Source of the DNA: Lucifuga dentata
Lineage: Eukaryota > Chordata > Actinopteri > Ophidiiformes > Bythitidae
DNA length: 64,000 nt
NCBI GenBank assembly: GCA_014773175.1
Contig: VXCM01000778.1
Span: forward strand, 171,815 to 235,814
Reading direction: 5' to 3'
Shown: piece after piece, positions 25,471-36,200 of the stretch
Layout of the letters: each line of letters opens with the position of its first letter
Numbering within the stretch: the first letter of the stretch is position 1
The notes under the pieces: model-generated
What the model saw: the letters and a program-made list of their open reading frames with translations, nothing else
Databases searched by the model: none
What the model was told of the DNA's origin: nothing
Position numbers and translations under genes: made by a program

Positions 25471-26437
25471 GACTGTCAAAATTAAAAGTACATCTCTGTT
25501 GATGGCTGTCAGTCTGTTCTCCATATCAACAATGTCAAATGACTGAAATGTTTCAATGACACTGGACACGAAGAGGATCTGACTCACATAATGGAAAATC
25601 AAACAACATATCAGAACAACCTGCTGGGATAGACAAGCCTTTGATGTCATATAAGTTTACAATAATGCAATCAAAGTAGGGCCACATCTTCCTTTGAGGC
25701 TATATTTCTACATGCTGACAGGGTTCCAATATCAATAGCATTAAAACTAACTTACATCTATAATTTAAATTATTGACTCATCTCCCCCATAGCATAGGCC
25801 TGTGCAATGTAAACATGACAGGCTCTCATTGTCAAGGGCAAACTGGCATAATCATTTCATGTACTATGAAATAATTCTTAATTTACTTTTTTTCCTGTGA
25901 TTATTGTGCAAGCAGAGGGAAGTCAAAGCGCTGTATTAAAATCTAATCTGCAAACACTAACCTGGCTTCCACTGATCAGCCACAGGCTATTCATCACTGC
26001 CATTACCTCACCACACATTTTTACCCTCCTTCTCTGCTGCTGGCCAGCTCTCCCCCCTCTCTTTCTCCATCTGACTGACCTCACCTTTCTTCCTCCATCC
26101 TAACTCCCTCCTTTAATTTACAGCCTCCTGTTCAGCCCAATACTTGCTCTTTCCCTCACACCATTCCTCCATTCATTCATTATTTCCTTCCTCCCGAATC
26201 CCATTTTTTCCATCTCTATCTGAGGATGCATTTACCCTGCTCTCGCCTTTTTTTCCATTAACTCTTTTACATTGTAATTCTGCTTCATGCATATGGTGGG
26301 CCTATCAATTGTCTTCTGTGTTGTTACAGCAGCCTTGAGCCTTAATTTTTATTCCTAGTCTTTGGGATGCAGTTGTGCTATGTGAACATGCATTTCAGCA
26401 GAACAGCATGTTTGGTGTTAAACATGGCAAATGAAAT
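25471..26437 (-). other. camta1 intron segment, nothing recognised
   Basis: AT-rich unique sequence, then a pyrimidine-rich patch (about 26000-26270, CT-rich without a clean repeat unit). No exon, RNA gene or element ends are seen. Confidence 0.55.
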
Positions 26438-26549
26438 TACCTATATACTCGACTATAGGCCTAGTTTTTTAAACCAAATTTCACAACGCAAATCGGGGGT
26501 TGGCTTACAGTCGAGTAATTCAAATCAGATTGAAAGCCTAATACTATAT

Positions 26550-26621
26550 AAGCGTAATATTAATAAGCGTAATACTACCAAGCCTAATACTAATAAGCGT
26601 AATACTACTAAGCGAAATACC
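26550..26621. repeat. 15-bp tandem repeat (AAGCGTAATACTAMY)
   Basis: Four full units and one partial follow each other exactly every 15 bp (26550, 26565, 26580, 26595, 26610), with a degenerate unit before them at 26534. The core AAGCGTAATACTA varies by one or two bases per unit. Confidence 0.9.
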
Positions 26622-26687
26622 ACGCTTCCGTAGTACGGAAGAGTGGTATTTCCACGCTTGAATCGAAATTTCCAAGCGTGGAAATAC
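26615..26687. repeat. two overlapping hairpins inside the transposon
   Basis: Hairpin 1 (26615-26651) pairs AAATACCAC with GTGGTATTT around the perfect 15-mer TTCCGTAGTACGGAA, with one mismatch. Hairpin 2 pairs GGTATTTCCACGCTT (26645-26659) with AAGCGTGGAAATACC (26674-26688) around a 14-nt loop. They share the GGTATTT arm, so only one can form at a time. The arms are built from the same AAGCG/AATACC words as the tandem array next to them. Confidence 0.88.
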
Positions 26688-26889
26688 TACCAATTACTAC
26701 TACCTATGGAAAATAGTTTAAATCATACCTTATAATGAGATATTTCCTGACAAAACATCTTACTTAGCACATTTTGCAGAGGCCAGTAAGGGCTAACATA
26801 ATCAGCTGCTGAAATAAGTATCATTGTCAGGCGGCAGGTAGAGGACTCAGGAGCAGACATGACAGCCGAATCAGATAGTCCTTCTCAAC

Positions 26890-26895
26890 TTTAAT
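26890..26895 (-). terminator. ATTAAA polyadenylation signal of the solo LTR
   Basis: ATTAAA on the minus strand, 65 bp before the LTR's 3' end. It is in the camta1 sense direction, so it could in principle act as an intronic poly-A site. Confidence 0.45.
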
Positions 26896-27095
26896 CATAA
26901 ACACAAAAACACCCACAGGGGAAAAGAAGGTCCAATAATCCAAGCGAAGAATAACTAAAAATCACTAGACAAGCTAGGAAAAAACACCAGTAATATTTTG
27001 GCAGGGAAAAAAAAACAAGAACTTAATCCAGGAGCGAGTAACAGGAAACATGACAACATGACAGTCTGGCAAACTGGGAGTGCAAACCCAAGCGA

Positions 27096-27102
27096 TTAAA
27101 TA
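27096..27102 (-). promoter_or_regulatory. TATA-like box of the solo LTR
   Basis: TATTTAA on the minus strand, about 200 bp upstream of the ATTAAA signal, where U3 promoters usually lie. Activity is unproven. Confidence 0.45.
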
Positions 27103-27388
27103 CAATGACATAACTGACAGATCAGAATCAGCTGAGCAGGCAGGGAGGAACACAGACAGGTGATAGGCCAGCAGAAGCAGGTGACCACAAGTGCGGGAAG
27201 CAGAGAGGCATAAGGATAGGTGGAGGAAAATTCAAACAACTGAAACCACGCCCTAATTAAGAACGCCTGTAAACAAACACACGTGGACTCATCACACATC
27301 CGCATACCCCACACAGACAAGGTGAAAATAAAAGCAAAGACAATAAGAAAACTAAGAGCGTCCTGGAGCCGTCCTGACAATCATGTTT

Positions 27389-27400
27389 ACCGGTACCGGT
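27389..27400. repeat. ACCGGTACCGGT palindrome, copy 1
   Basis: A perfect 12-bp palindrome, identical to the one at 28205-28216. The pair brackets the right half of the transposon. Confidence 0.8.
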
Positions 27401-27756
27401 GTTAGAGCCACTTCTTGGTTAATTATCAAATGTTTAAAATATTTAATTTGGAAAAAGTGAAATCAAATAAGTTATGTTTTAATATGCTGACTGATCAGAA
27501 CCGGCTCCGTGAAGTGCCGCTATGATCCGGCTATGATATGTACCGGCTCCGTCACGGAGGATCTATAGACGTTCAGCTGGAGGAACGGGGCAGCGGTATA
27601 GTTATTAACATCAACCCACGTCATGTTTTGTTGTTTTGATTTTGAAAATAAATAATCCACGAAAAGAACGAGAGCGCGATGTTATCATTCCGGTGTGCGT
27701 CAGGAAGAGAAGCCTCGTTAAAGCGGTGAAGTTTTAAAACAGCCACGACCCGTACA

Positions 27757-28323
27757 TGGATTATTTTCAGAAAGTCACAGGAATACTATGACAATACTCA
27801 GGAAAACAGGTAATTTGCTAAACTAATAAATTGATGGAACAACATNGAATACTATGACAATACTCAGGAAAACAGGTAATTTGCTAAACTAATAAATTGA
27901 TGGAACAACATCTGGAGGTCGGCTGAGGGAATTCCAAAACTTTATATGGCTGAATGTCCGGCACATAGACAGACCCGCATCGACTAAGGTACAGGATAAT
28001 TACTGAAAACACTTAAGGGGTGAGATTCTTAAAAAAAAATAAAATTAAAAAAACTCACTATAATTATACAGCTAAATAAGCGCCGTAATAATTAAAGCTG
28101 ATTTGTAAAGCTTTCCTTACCTTCATCACTGCATAGTTGGCGAAGAGGAAGAGAAGTCCGGAAAACTTAATGTCAACTAATATTAGTTATGTAATCAGCT
28201 GTTCACCGGTACCGGTAGTGGATTATTTTCAGAAAATCATAGGAGTGCTATGACAATACCCAGAAAAAAAGCTAGGCTAATTTGCTAAACAAAAAAATTG
28301 ATGGAGCAACTTTGGGGGATCGG
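27757..28323. repeat. internal duplicated block of the transposon
   Basis: The block TGGATTATTTTCAGAAA..CTATGACAATAC..TTTGCTAAAC..TTGATGGA occurs at 27757-27921 and again, diverged by several substitutions and small indels, at 28218-28323. Within the first copy, 65 bp are repeated exactly (27781-27845 and 27847-27911) around N at 27846. That inner copy is probably an assembly artefact. Confidence 0.8.
28205..28216. repeat. ACCGGTACCGGT palindrome, copy 2
   Basis: The second perfect copy, 804 bp after the end of copy 1, immediately before the second duplicated block. Confidence 0.8.
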
Positions 28324-28419
28324 TTTATATGCGGGTTTCTGTAAAAAGCTAAATTTGCAGGTCAAAATTGGGGGGTTGGCTTATAGTCGAGATTGTCTTA
28401 TAGTCGAATATATACGGTA

Positions 28420-29842
28420 ATTTCCACTGAATTATGATTTACATAGATTTATTATATCTACATCATGCTATACTTACCATTATCAATGTATTCACAACAG
28501 GCCAACCAGTTCACTAAGAGTTGCCATTAAGGTTATTATAACAGTGCAATCAAAGTGAAACTGTAGCTATATGCTGCATAATTAGTGAATTACTAATTAT
28601 GCCTGAATGGTGCAATACTTTTTTTTTTTTTTTTTTTNTTTTTTTTTTTTTTTTAATTTTGTATATTAGTATAATTTAATAAATATACTGTTTTCACTAT
28701 AAAGAGAGCTACTATGGTCCATTAATTCAAAGTCAGCATTAAATGTTCATGATGACACCAGTGAATGTCAGCCCAGTAATTGTTAATAATAATAATTACT
28801 GGAGGGTTATCTTTTCTTCTGTATTCTATTGATACATTATGTGACTGAGCCCTGCTCTGCATATCTTATTAACTGTACCACAGGGTATGATAAAAGTTTA
28901 CTGAATTAATTTGCAAAATAATAGTAATAACAGAACAATATTCATATAATTTAACTCAAATATAACACCAAGATTCTTGACATTAGGAGATAATGCAGCC
29001 ATAAATGTTGAAAGCAACCACTTACAGTATGTTGGGCTGGTCCAACAATTAACTTTAAAATGTTGTCATTTCAGAGTTTAGCAGTAGAAAATCACCAGGT
29101 TGTATCAGTACACTGAGTATCTGAGTCCTGTAACAAAGCAAAGCAGTGAAAATGAAACTCCATATTTTGAGACAATATCACCAATCAGTAAGATATGGAG
29201 AAAACACTGGTCTCGCACTTAACCTTGAGGCAAAAATATACTGTTCTACTATTTCTTTTAAGTTAATTTTTTGCTCTTTTTTTCTCTCTTTTTTCCACGA
29301 GGTGTATATTGTCCGTGTAAGCTATTGTTTGTTGTTGCTGTGGTTTGTAAGATGTTGTCTTTCTATGTCGCTGGACAATGACATTCTTGGTTAGACAATA
29401 GGTGTCTGTCTGTTATTTGTATACATATGTAAATTGTTTTTTTTTTCTGTATTTTTTTCTGTACAAAAAAATAAACAAGATAAAAAGTAAACTGTACTGT
29501 CCAACAAATACCTGAACCAAAATCAACACAAACTGATTTAAGCAGAGTTGGTGGTGAGGACTTGGTTATAGATTGGGAAAAGGAACATGTTATTTTATGA
29601 AACAGTTCCGGTTTCTATAATTTTTCACAGATATTCATCCATTATACATCCAGACAAAATATTGATTATTCTGAAAAGCCTTCCATATCCTTTCCAAACA
29701 GTCTTACAGGCTGCTGAGTAGAATAACAATATGGCTCTACACAGAGACAGTTCTCCTGTATTCATGACTACCAGGATATCTCTCTTTTCTTAACCACCTG
29801 TGTTGTGTTCTTCTAATTTTGCTCAGTATATGCGTACCCTCC

Positions 29843-29844
<2 letters not shown>
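28420..29844 (-). other. camta1 intron segment, nothing coding
   Basis: Very AT-rich sequence with a long poly-T/N tract (28619-28654). Near 29270-29480 it is T-rich and ends ACAAAAAAATAAACAAG, which could be an old retroposon tail, but no body is recognisable. Confidence 0.5.
28619..28654. repeat. poly-T tract with one N
   Basis: A T homopolymer with N at 28638. Confidence 0.9.

Positions 29845-29893
<49 letters not shown>
29845..29893. repeat. 49-base C homopolymer
   Basis: An uninterrupted C run, by far the longest G/C homopolymer in the window. In camta1 sense it reads as G. It could form an i-motif or G-quadruplex, or it may be a sequencing artefact. Confidence 0.85.
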
Positions 29894-30068
29894 AGCAGGG
29901 GCCTTCACGTTTTGCCTTTCGGAAAAAGTAAAAATAGCACCACTTCAGGGCAGTTTAGCTGCAAGTGTGTTTCCTTTCCCTTTTTTTTCTGAAACTGGAA
30001 ATGCTCGGAGACAGGCTGACTGCTGAATCTGGAGGATTAGGGAGAAGGCGCTTTGATCAGAGCTGGAT

Positions 30069-30070
<2 letters not shown>

Positions 30071-30115
<45 letters not shown>

Positions 30116-30132
30116 NTCTCTCTCTCTCTCTC
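30071..30132. repeat. (CT)n microsatellite with N
   Basis: About 30 CT units with N at 30116, continuing into a CT-rich patch to about 30260. In camta1 sense it reads (GA)n. Confidence 0.93.
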
Positions 30133-31779
30133 ACTCTTTCACCCCATCATATTCCTCTGTGTTCTCCGTGTCCTCCTCTCTCCTCTTCTTTCTCATCCTC
30201 TTTATCAATCCTATTCCTCCTTCTTCCTTTAACATCGCCACATTTCCCTCCTCTTATTCCTAGTATGTTGCCCGGATACCAAAAGTTCCCATAAGAAGAG
30301 ATGGCAGTGTTGCACAGACAAGACAAGCGGAAACATTGAGAAACATCACAGAAAAGTAAGAGTGGGGAGCGGGGGTATAAGGACACCACATGCACTACAC
30401 GCTTCTGTACTGATGATATGGGGAATAAGTAATCCCCAGCCTCTTCTGGTCTGACTCAGCAATCATTACTCTGTCTAATAAAATTGTAGAACATAGTGCT
30501 GCAACTCCGTAGTTTGGTAAAACTCACAGTACGCCTCTTTGTGTTATGACACAGATTTGTTTGCTGTTACTGCCTACAGAGGGGCATGTGTTGTAGGCAG
30601 CTGCACTTCTTTACATACACTTCAGCAAAGAGTGGGTGAAGTTCTGAGCAGAGCAGAGGTGGATGCAGGGACAAGCTGGGCAAAGCCATTCGTTTATCAA
30701 ACTTGTTTTTGATTTGTCTATTGGATGGATGAAGTGTGAGGAAGGGAGCTGTAGAGCCATGAGCATTTACACGGACAGCAGCACATCTGTGTGCCGATGA
30801 AATATTCAGCAGCAAGCCAGCTCACTGGAGAAGAGCAAGCTACATCTCCTCCACACCTTCTGAAATGTTAATGATTTATCAATAACTCTACCCTCCTTCA
30901 GACTGTCCAGGATGCAGGGTGCACCTTATTAAAAGCACCTGCCTGAAATGGGAGGAACCAAACATCAGAAACAGATCAATCCAAAACATGGGAGAGGAAG
31001 GGGGTGGGCTGGCATTGCCCAAAACAGCATCTTTACAGATGGAGATAGAGAGATTTTGTAGCCCCTTAATCCCTAACCACCTCCACCCCAAACAAACACA
31101 GCCTAAAGTGATGTAGTGTAGGAGCAGCAGCACAGTACTCAGTATCATGTCAACCAGTGCAGTACACTCCTACATTTTTGTTAGGTTGCCTTGTAGATTG
31201 CAGAAAGGCCTCAGAGATGGGGGGGGGGCCTTGGTAAGGTATAGCAGAGCTCTCACATTCTCATATCAAACAAGTTTACCACCCTGTGGCAAAGTTGTGT
31301 TTCACTATGAAAAGGTAGTGCTGAAATAAATTGTGTTGGCAGCTGCCTATAGAAACATTTACTTTGGAGGTTTCACACCCAGAGAATGTGTAATTACTTG
31401 CTCAAGTGGACCATGGCATGGTGATTACACCAATATCTCAAGTAATGGTCCAAAACTCTTCCCAATTTCCATTGCAAAGCTTGTCTGTGACCTTATGTTA
31501 CAGTAACTCCCTCGTGATTGACAGGAATATCCCTTGGCATAGGTGGATAGTTTGGGGTGGAAAGGTGCCTGAGGGAGGGGATGAGAGCGAAGTGGTAAAT
31601 GGATCAGTGTGAATGTTGAAGCTATAAAAACAGCGGGTCGATTTGTGGGGAGAGCAAAGGGAGGGGTAGACACAGAAAGTTCATAACCATGGAGGAAGCC
31701 TATTAACCTTGGTTGGTACTTTAAATGTCATTATTTTTAGCTGACACAACAAAAAGGGAGAGAGCTGTTCTCTTAGCGA

Positions 31780-31930
31780 TGCGCCATGTAAATCACTTTT
31801 GCAAAAGGAAATTACTTCCCGAGGCCCAGTGTTATTAATCTAAATTCTCTGGTTAGTCAAATTGTTGCACATAATAAATATGGAGCAGCTCGTGATGCTT
31901 ATCTGCTGTGACATCCTATTCTCGCCACAA
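31780..31930. promoter_or_regulatory. possible conserved non-coding element
   Basis: A repeat-free tract with word content like vertebrate enhancers: TGCGCCATGTAAATCAC, GTTATTAATCTAAATT, ATAATAAATATGGAG. Conservation was not tested. Confidence 0.27.
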
Positions 31931-32029
31931 CATTTTTTTTCTCTCGTTTTCTCTTTATTCATATCTTGATGGTGTTCTTGAAAGCGACAGCTCTACTAAG
32001 CAGCATTAACACTGGAGAGTCGGACAGGT

Positions 32030-32073
32030 NCTCTCTCTCTCTCTCACTCACTCACTCACTCACTCACTCACTC
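32030..32073. repeat. N, (CT)n then (CACT)n tract
   Basis: N at 32030, about seven CT units, then about seven ACTC tetranucleotides. Confidence 0.9.
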
Positions 32074-32174
32074 AGCCTTCTTCCCATCACTTGCTTATAT
32101 GACGCCTGTCCTGGCTGGCTTCCTCGTTGCATGTCTTCATCTATTCTCTGTCTTGGACTGTCTAGCTTGATCAG

Positions 32175-32201
32175 ACACACACACACACACACATACACAA
32201 G

Positions 32202-32233
<32 letters not shown>
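32175..32233. repeat. (CA)n with CGCGCG interruption
   Basis: Two CA tracts joined by ACATACACAAGCACGCGCGC. Alternating purine-pyrimidine with CG steps favours Z-DNA. Confidence 0.92.
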
Positions 32234-32794
32234 TTTGAATTCCTCTACCCTCTTGCTGGCAGCTGCAGATCTGGTTGCCAATATAAAGTGGACTAGATAA
32301 CACACTACCCTGTCATATTAGAATAAGCAGCCTTGACAAGAGAGATCATTTGCATGCACCACATCACCAAACACCAAGTCATCTCCTGTTTTGCACAGCG
32401 ACCATACCATCAGACTGGAGACACAGACACACACAGGGAGACAGGAAAGGGGGAAAGGTAAAAGTGAGGCAAGGAGAGTCAAAACAAATTTAAAACAAAT
32501 CCTAACAGTGATTAGCATGCTGGAAAAATTGTCTGTAAATGATATACAGAATATGGAACACGTTACCAGCCCTTGTGATAATTTCTCAATGTACAGTATG
32601 ATGAGAGAACCACGGTAATTCACAGGATGTGGAACTACTGGGAATGTGGCTGTGACCCTGGTTATGGTTCCTTGGGGGTGTTTCAGTGATTTGTGTGTGC
32701 ATGTACTCTATATACATATGTGTGTGTATTTGTGTCTTGATTATGCAGGTATAATTGTGGGGAGGTAGGGAAAGTGGAGCCTCAAGGTCAGGGT

Positions 32795-32905
32795 GCTGTG
32801 GCTCGTCAGCTCTAGCCTCTATCACTTTAATTAACTCCTCAGAGGGGTTTAGGAAAAGGCCCTTGTTAAAAATTCACCACAATGGAGATGACAACCATTG
32901 TACGA
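32795..32905. promoter_or_regulatory. possible conserved non-coding element
   Basis: A compact repeat-free stretch with CACTTTAATTAACTCC and CTTGTTAAAAATTCACC. The call rests on composition only. Confidence 0.22.
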
Positions 32906-35900
32906 GAGGGAAGGGCAACATGCAGGTTGCTAAAAATAACTCTTCCAAGCACAGCACATGACTGCTAAGATGGGCCGTTATGTAATTTCACTCACTAGGA
33001 AGTGAGACCAAGTTCAGGCCACGTTGACTTGCATGTAAGTTTTGCATACAACAGAACAGCTACATTTAAATGCAGTAGTAGACAAAGGCTACGGGAATTA
33101 TAAGCCCACTAGTGTGTGGAGGACTTTCAGACTAGTATTGTGACACAGATCAAAATGCCACCTCAACATAGCTACTTCACAGGGAGTTTACCATATGGAT
33201 GGAAGGGCAGTGGAATGGCTGTTTTGCTAGAATAGAGACAGAGAATGACAGCAACAGAGAACTGTGTGGCATGAAGAGCACCGGGGAGCATGACCATGTT
33301 CTGGATAGTTAGAACATTGGTTGTGGGGGTTAGGTAGTCTGGACTGGGTAATACATCAACTGATATGTATGATATGTTTTGGCTTTATACAGTTAATAAA
33401 GGTTCTGTTGTCCTACCATTGTGTGTGTCAGCATACCCATGTAAAACACAATCTGTGATTCAAAATATTGTTGAAAAATTACTGTATACTGCAGTGAACC
33501 TGATGTTCAGATTCTGATTGGTTGTCACTGGGCTGGAGTTTGTTCCAAATGAGCAAAAACTGATAAATGTTCAAACTCATTCATATATATCTACAAACAC
33601 ACACAAACAAAATAAGTTTCAGGCACCACTATAGCTGGCCAATGTAATCTACCCTGGAAGTGGCAATAATCATAATCAAAACACAGGGCAATCTAATAGA
33701 TGGCAGCGTAGATGTCAGGAAAGAACCACAATTGTTGCTTTATGAGGCAATTATGGGGGGAGCTGCCACAATGAGATGTGTGGCTGAGGGTGGTAGAGGA
33801 CAGATCTGTATCACATTGTTTGTGGATCAATTTGAGAACTTTAATTAGCCAGGGGGTCAGGCCAACCAGTGTGGCAGGTACAGGTAAACCTCATCGNAGG
33901 CTTACAGGTGCCTTGGGCCCTAATCTCTCCACCCATCTTGCTGAAATTAAAGCAGCAAATGGGAAATTGATTTCTACCCCCCTTGTCCATGGCAATATCT
34001 CCTTTTGTCTTAAGGACATTAAGTAGGCTTGCACTTGCCTAAGCTGTTCTTTAAAATGTTCATTATTGATATGGAGGGCTGGGCTGGCAGGCAGCCAGGG
34101 CAACCATGAAAAGAGGAAGAGCTTCCTGAGCTGCTGGCCAGTTGATAGCAATGAGACTTTCATGCAACACAAGCTAAGTGTAGAGAAAGACTTTGAACTC
34201 TATACTTTACCTCCAACGTGAGCTGCTGCTGACACGGCATCTACTGCATGATCGAGGTTAGACCACTCTGAGACAGCTGGGCTCAACTCTTGCAATAGAA
34301 CCTCTCAATATTGTCTGGTCGATCAGTTAAATCAAATATGTTAGTTGTAAGCTAAAAGGAAAAGCCACAGACACTTCCCAACTTGAAGGAACACAAAGCT
34401 GTCCAAGTCCAATCCATGGAGAGAGCCTTACAGCTCAGGAAAACGAAGAGTGAGTCAGCAGAATCTTCAAAAACTGACAGGACAAAGATGCCATGGCTAC
34501 TGATATAACATAGAATCAAACAGAGTCTAATTCATTTCCCTCCCTGCATGTCATTTCTCTCAGATCGCAGTTTCTGTTGTGCCGTGTTGATGTTTTCCAC
34601 TTTATGACACGATGCTATTTGTCATTCTAATGAACTTCTCTGTGGGGAAAAAAAAGATCCCAGGGAACATTTCTCAAGATGTCAGGGAGTAGAGAATGTA
34701 AAGTGTGCAACACAGTTAATTCAAGCGGGCCTGGCCTGCAGGCAAAAGGCCTGCCTGTGTATCAGTACTTAGCAGGGACAATTCATGCCAAATTAGGGCA
34801 GGGAATAGAGAATTTAAGAACAGCTGCAGAATACCGTGTTGGAGAACCTGTTTTCTTCATTTGGGAAATTTTTACAGATAGTACTTGTGGTGCCTTGTCA
34901 TTAACCAGTGGTGATTTATCTAGGGGATACCAAAGAGGCAGTGGGCAGGTACCTTACAACAGTTTACAGAATATTATTCTCCTACTGCCCCATTATTCAG
35001 AAGTCAAAGATACCCAAAGTACCAATGGCCATTGTTGCTGAAGGCACAGTGCACAGTGTACTCTATGAGGTACTGGAGAGGCAGGAGCTAGCTGGTCTGC
35101 TGTGTGCGTGTGATAAATCTGCTGGTATGCCAGGGCTCTTTTCTCATTTGTTAGGCAGCCATGTGTGAAAATGTTAATGAAGGCCCATATAATCTAGGAA
35201 ATTCTCACCATTAGAATTTCCTTCACGTAGACAGGCTTTCTGCTTACACACTGACTACTGTGCACATCAATCCTTCCACTGTCATACTAATAATAGACCT
35301 AATAGCCTCAGTCAGCCCACAAGCTTTCTCTGCCCCTCTATGCACCTCAAAAAGAAGTACAGGTCTGTCTATGACAACCCCATGACATAGACCAAGGAGT
35401 AAATCAGGCTATATATAAAACAGACACACCAATACTGGTGGCATTCTGCATGGTGTCCATCATCTACCTAGTTTCCATTATCTTATCTCATGAAAAATTA
35501 AGTGCCCAGATGCCAAAATATTTGCCAGACCTAAGTCAGGCTATATCACCATCATTGTATCTATCTCATCCATTGTAAACAGAATAAAATAAACCCCGGC
35601 CTGATGACATGATGTCTCCCCCAAAACTACCCTATGTGCAGTGGATGTTTTGAGAGAAGTCTTGGTGAGAACAATAGCCTCCTTAACAATTTGGCAATTA
35701 TGTTACTTCACCCCATCATTGTACAGATAATGTAGAAATATACAGATAGCTTTTGAATTTCCTGCTAGAATTAGTATTCAATGAATCTGAGTGCCTTTTC
35801 CCCCCCCTCTTCTCTAAAAGAGGCAAAATTGCATAATTACTCTAAAAGGAGAGGGAGAGGTGAAGGTTTGGCAGTCTTAATCTCTCAGAGTAGAGCCTCT

Positions 35901-36165
35901 TAAAGGGAATGGTGACTGCAGGGCCAAAACATCCATAAACCTGCAGGGAACAGCTAACGCATCAGAGTATGTTGGTCCTGCACTATAGCACAGCAGTCCA
36001 CACAAGCAAAAATAATTAATGCATCCACTATTTCCAAAGCCAGGGTCAGCTAAAAGCTTGTATGAGAGTGAGCAGCAAGGCTTGACAATTATTTTTGATT
36101 CAAAGCCATCCACAACTATTGTGTTTGACATTTAGATAGAATACGGATGAACACAAACACCAGCT

Positions 36166-36200
36166 CCCCCCCCCCCNCCCACACACACACACACACACAC
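36166..36200. repeat. C-run, N, (CA)n
   Basis: Eleven C, N at 36177, three C, then ten AC units. Confidence 0.9.

Larger units (their letters stand above)
26825..27379 (-). mobile_element. solo LTR of a retrotransposon (minus orientation)
   Basis: The element runs from TGTCAGG to CCTGACA (TG..CA ends) and is 555 bp long. ATCAT occurs at 26820-26824 and again at 27380-27384, a perfect 5-bp target duplication. On the minus strand it has a TATTTAA box (27096-27102) and, downstream, an ATTAAA polyadenylation signal (26890-26895). That order fits U3-R-U5 and gives the orientation. No internal retroviral genes adjoin it, so it is a solo LTR left by recombination. The layout is typical of fish Gypsy-like or ERV-like LTRs. 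The 94-codon minus frame inside it is not a gene. Confidence 0.88.
26820..27384. repeat. ATCAT target-site duplication of the solo LTR
   Basis: ATCAT at 26820-26824 and 27380-27384 flanks the LTR exactly. The perfect match suggests a fairly recent insertion into the older transposon. Confidence 0.85.
26440..28417. mobile_element. non-autonomous DNA transposon, interrupted by a solo LTR
   Basis: The left terminus reads CCTATATACTCGACTATA. The right terminus, in reverse complement, reads CCGTATATATTCGACTATA. TA lies directly outside both ends (26438-26439 and 28418-28419), compatible with a Tc1/mariner/pogo-type TA duplication. An alternative reading is AATT on both sides with the element one base longer each way. 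Subterminal copies of GGGGTTGGCTTA.AGTCGAG occur near both ends (about 26496-26516 and 28370-28391). Without the 560 bp of LTR plus duplication, the element is about 1.4 kb. I see no transposase. Inside are a 15-bp tandem array, two hairpins, two ACCGGTACCGGT palindromes and a duplicated 90-bp block. I do not assign a family. Confidence 0.7.
30261..36165 (-). other. camta1 intron segment
   Basis: Mixed unique sequence with the tracts at 32030-32073 and 32175-32233 and an isolated N at 33897 outside any repeat. Two tracts (31780-31930 and 32795-32905) look like possible conserved elements. The 120-codon plus frame at 34679-35041 has no domain signature and runs antisense to camta1, so it is not called. 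Confidence 0.5.

Noticed and set aside
27096..27380. 94-codon minus-strand ORF
   Set aside because: It lies wholly inside the solo LTR and begins near its end, a typical non-functional LTR frame.
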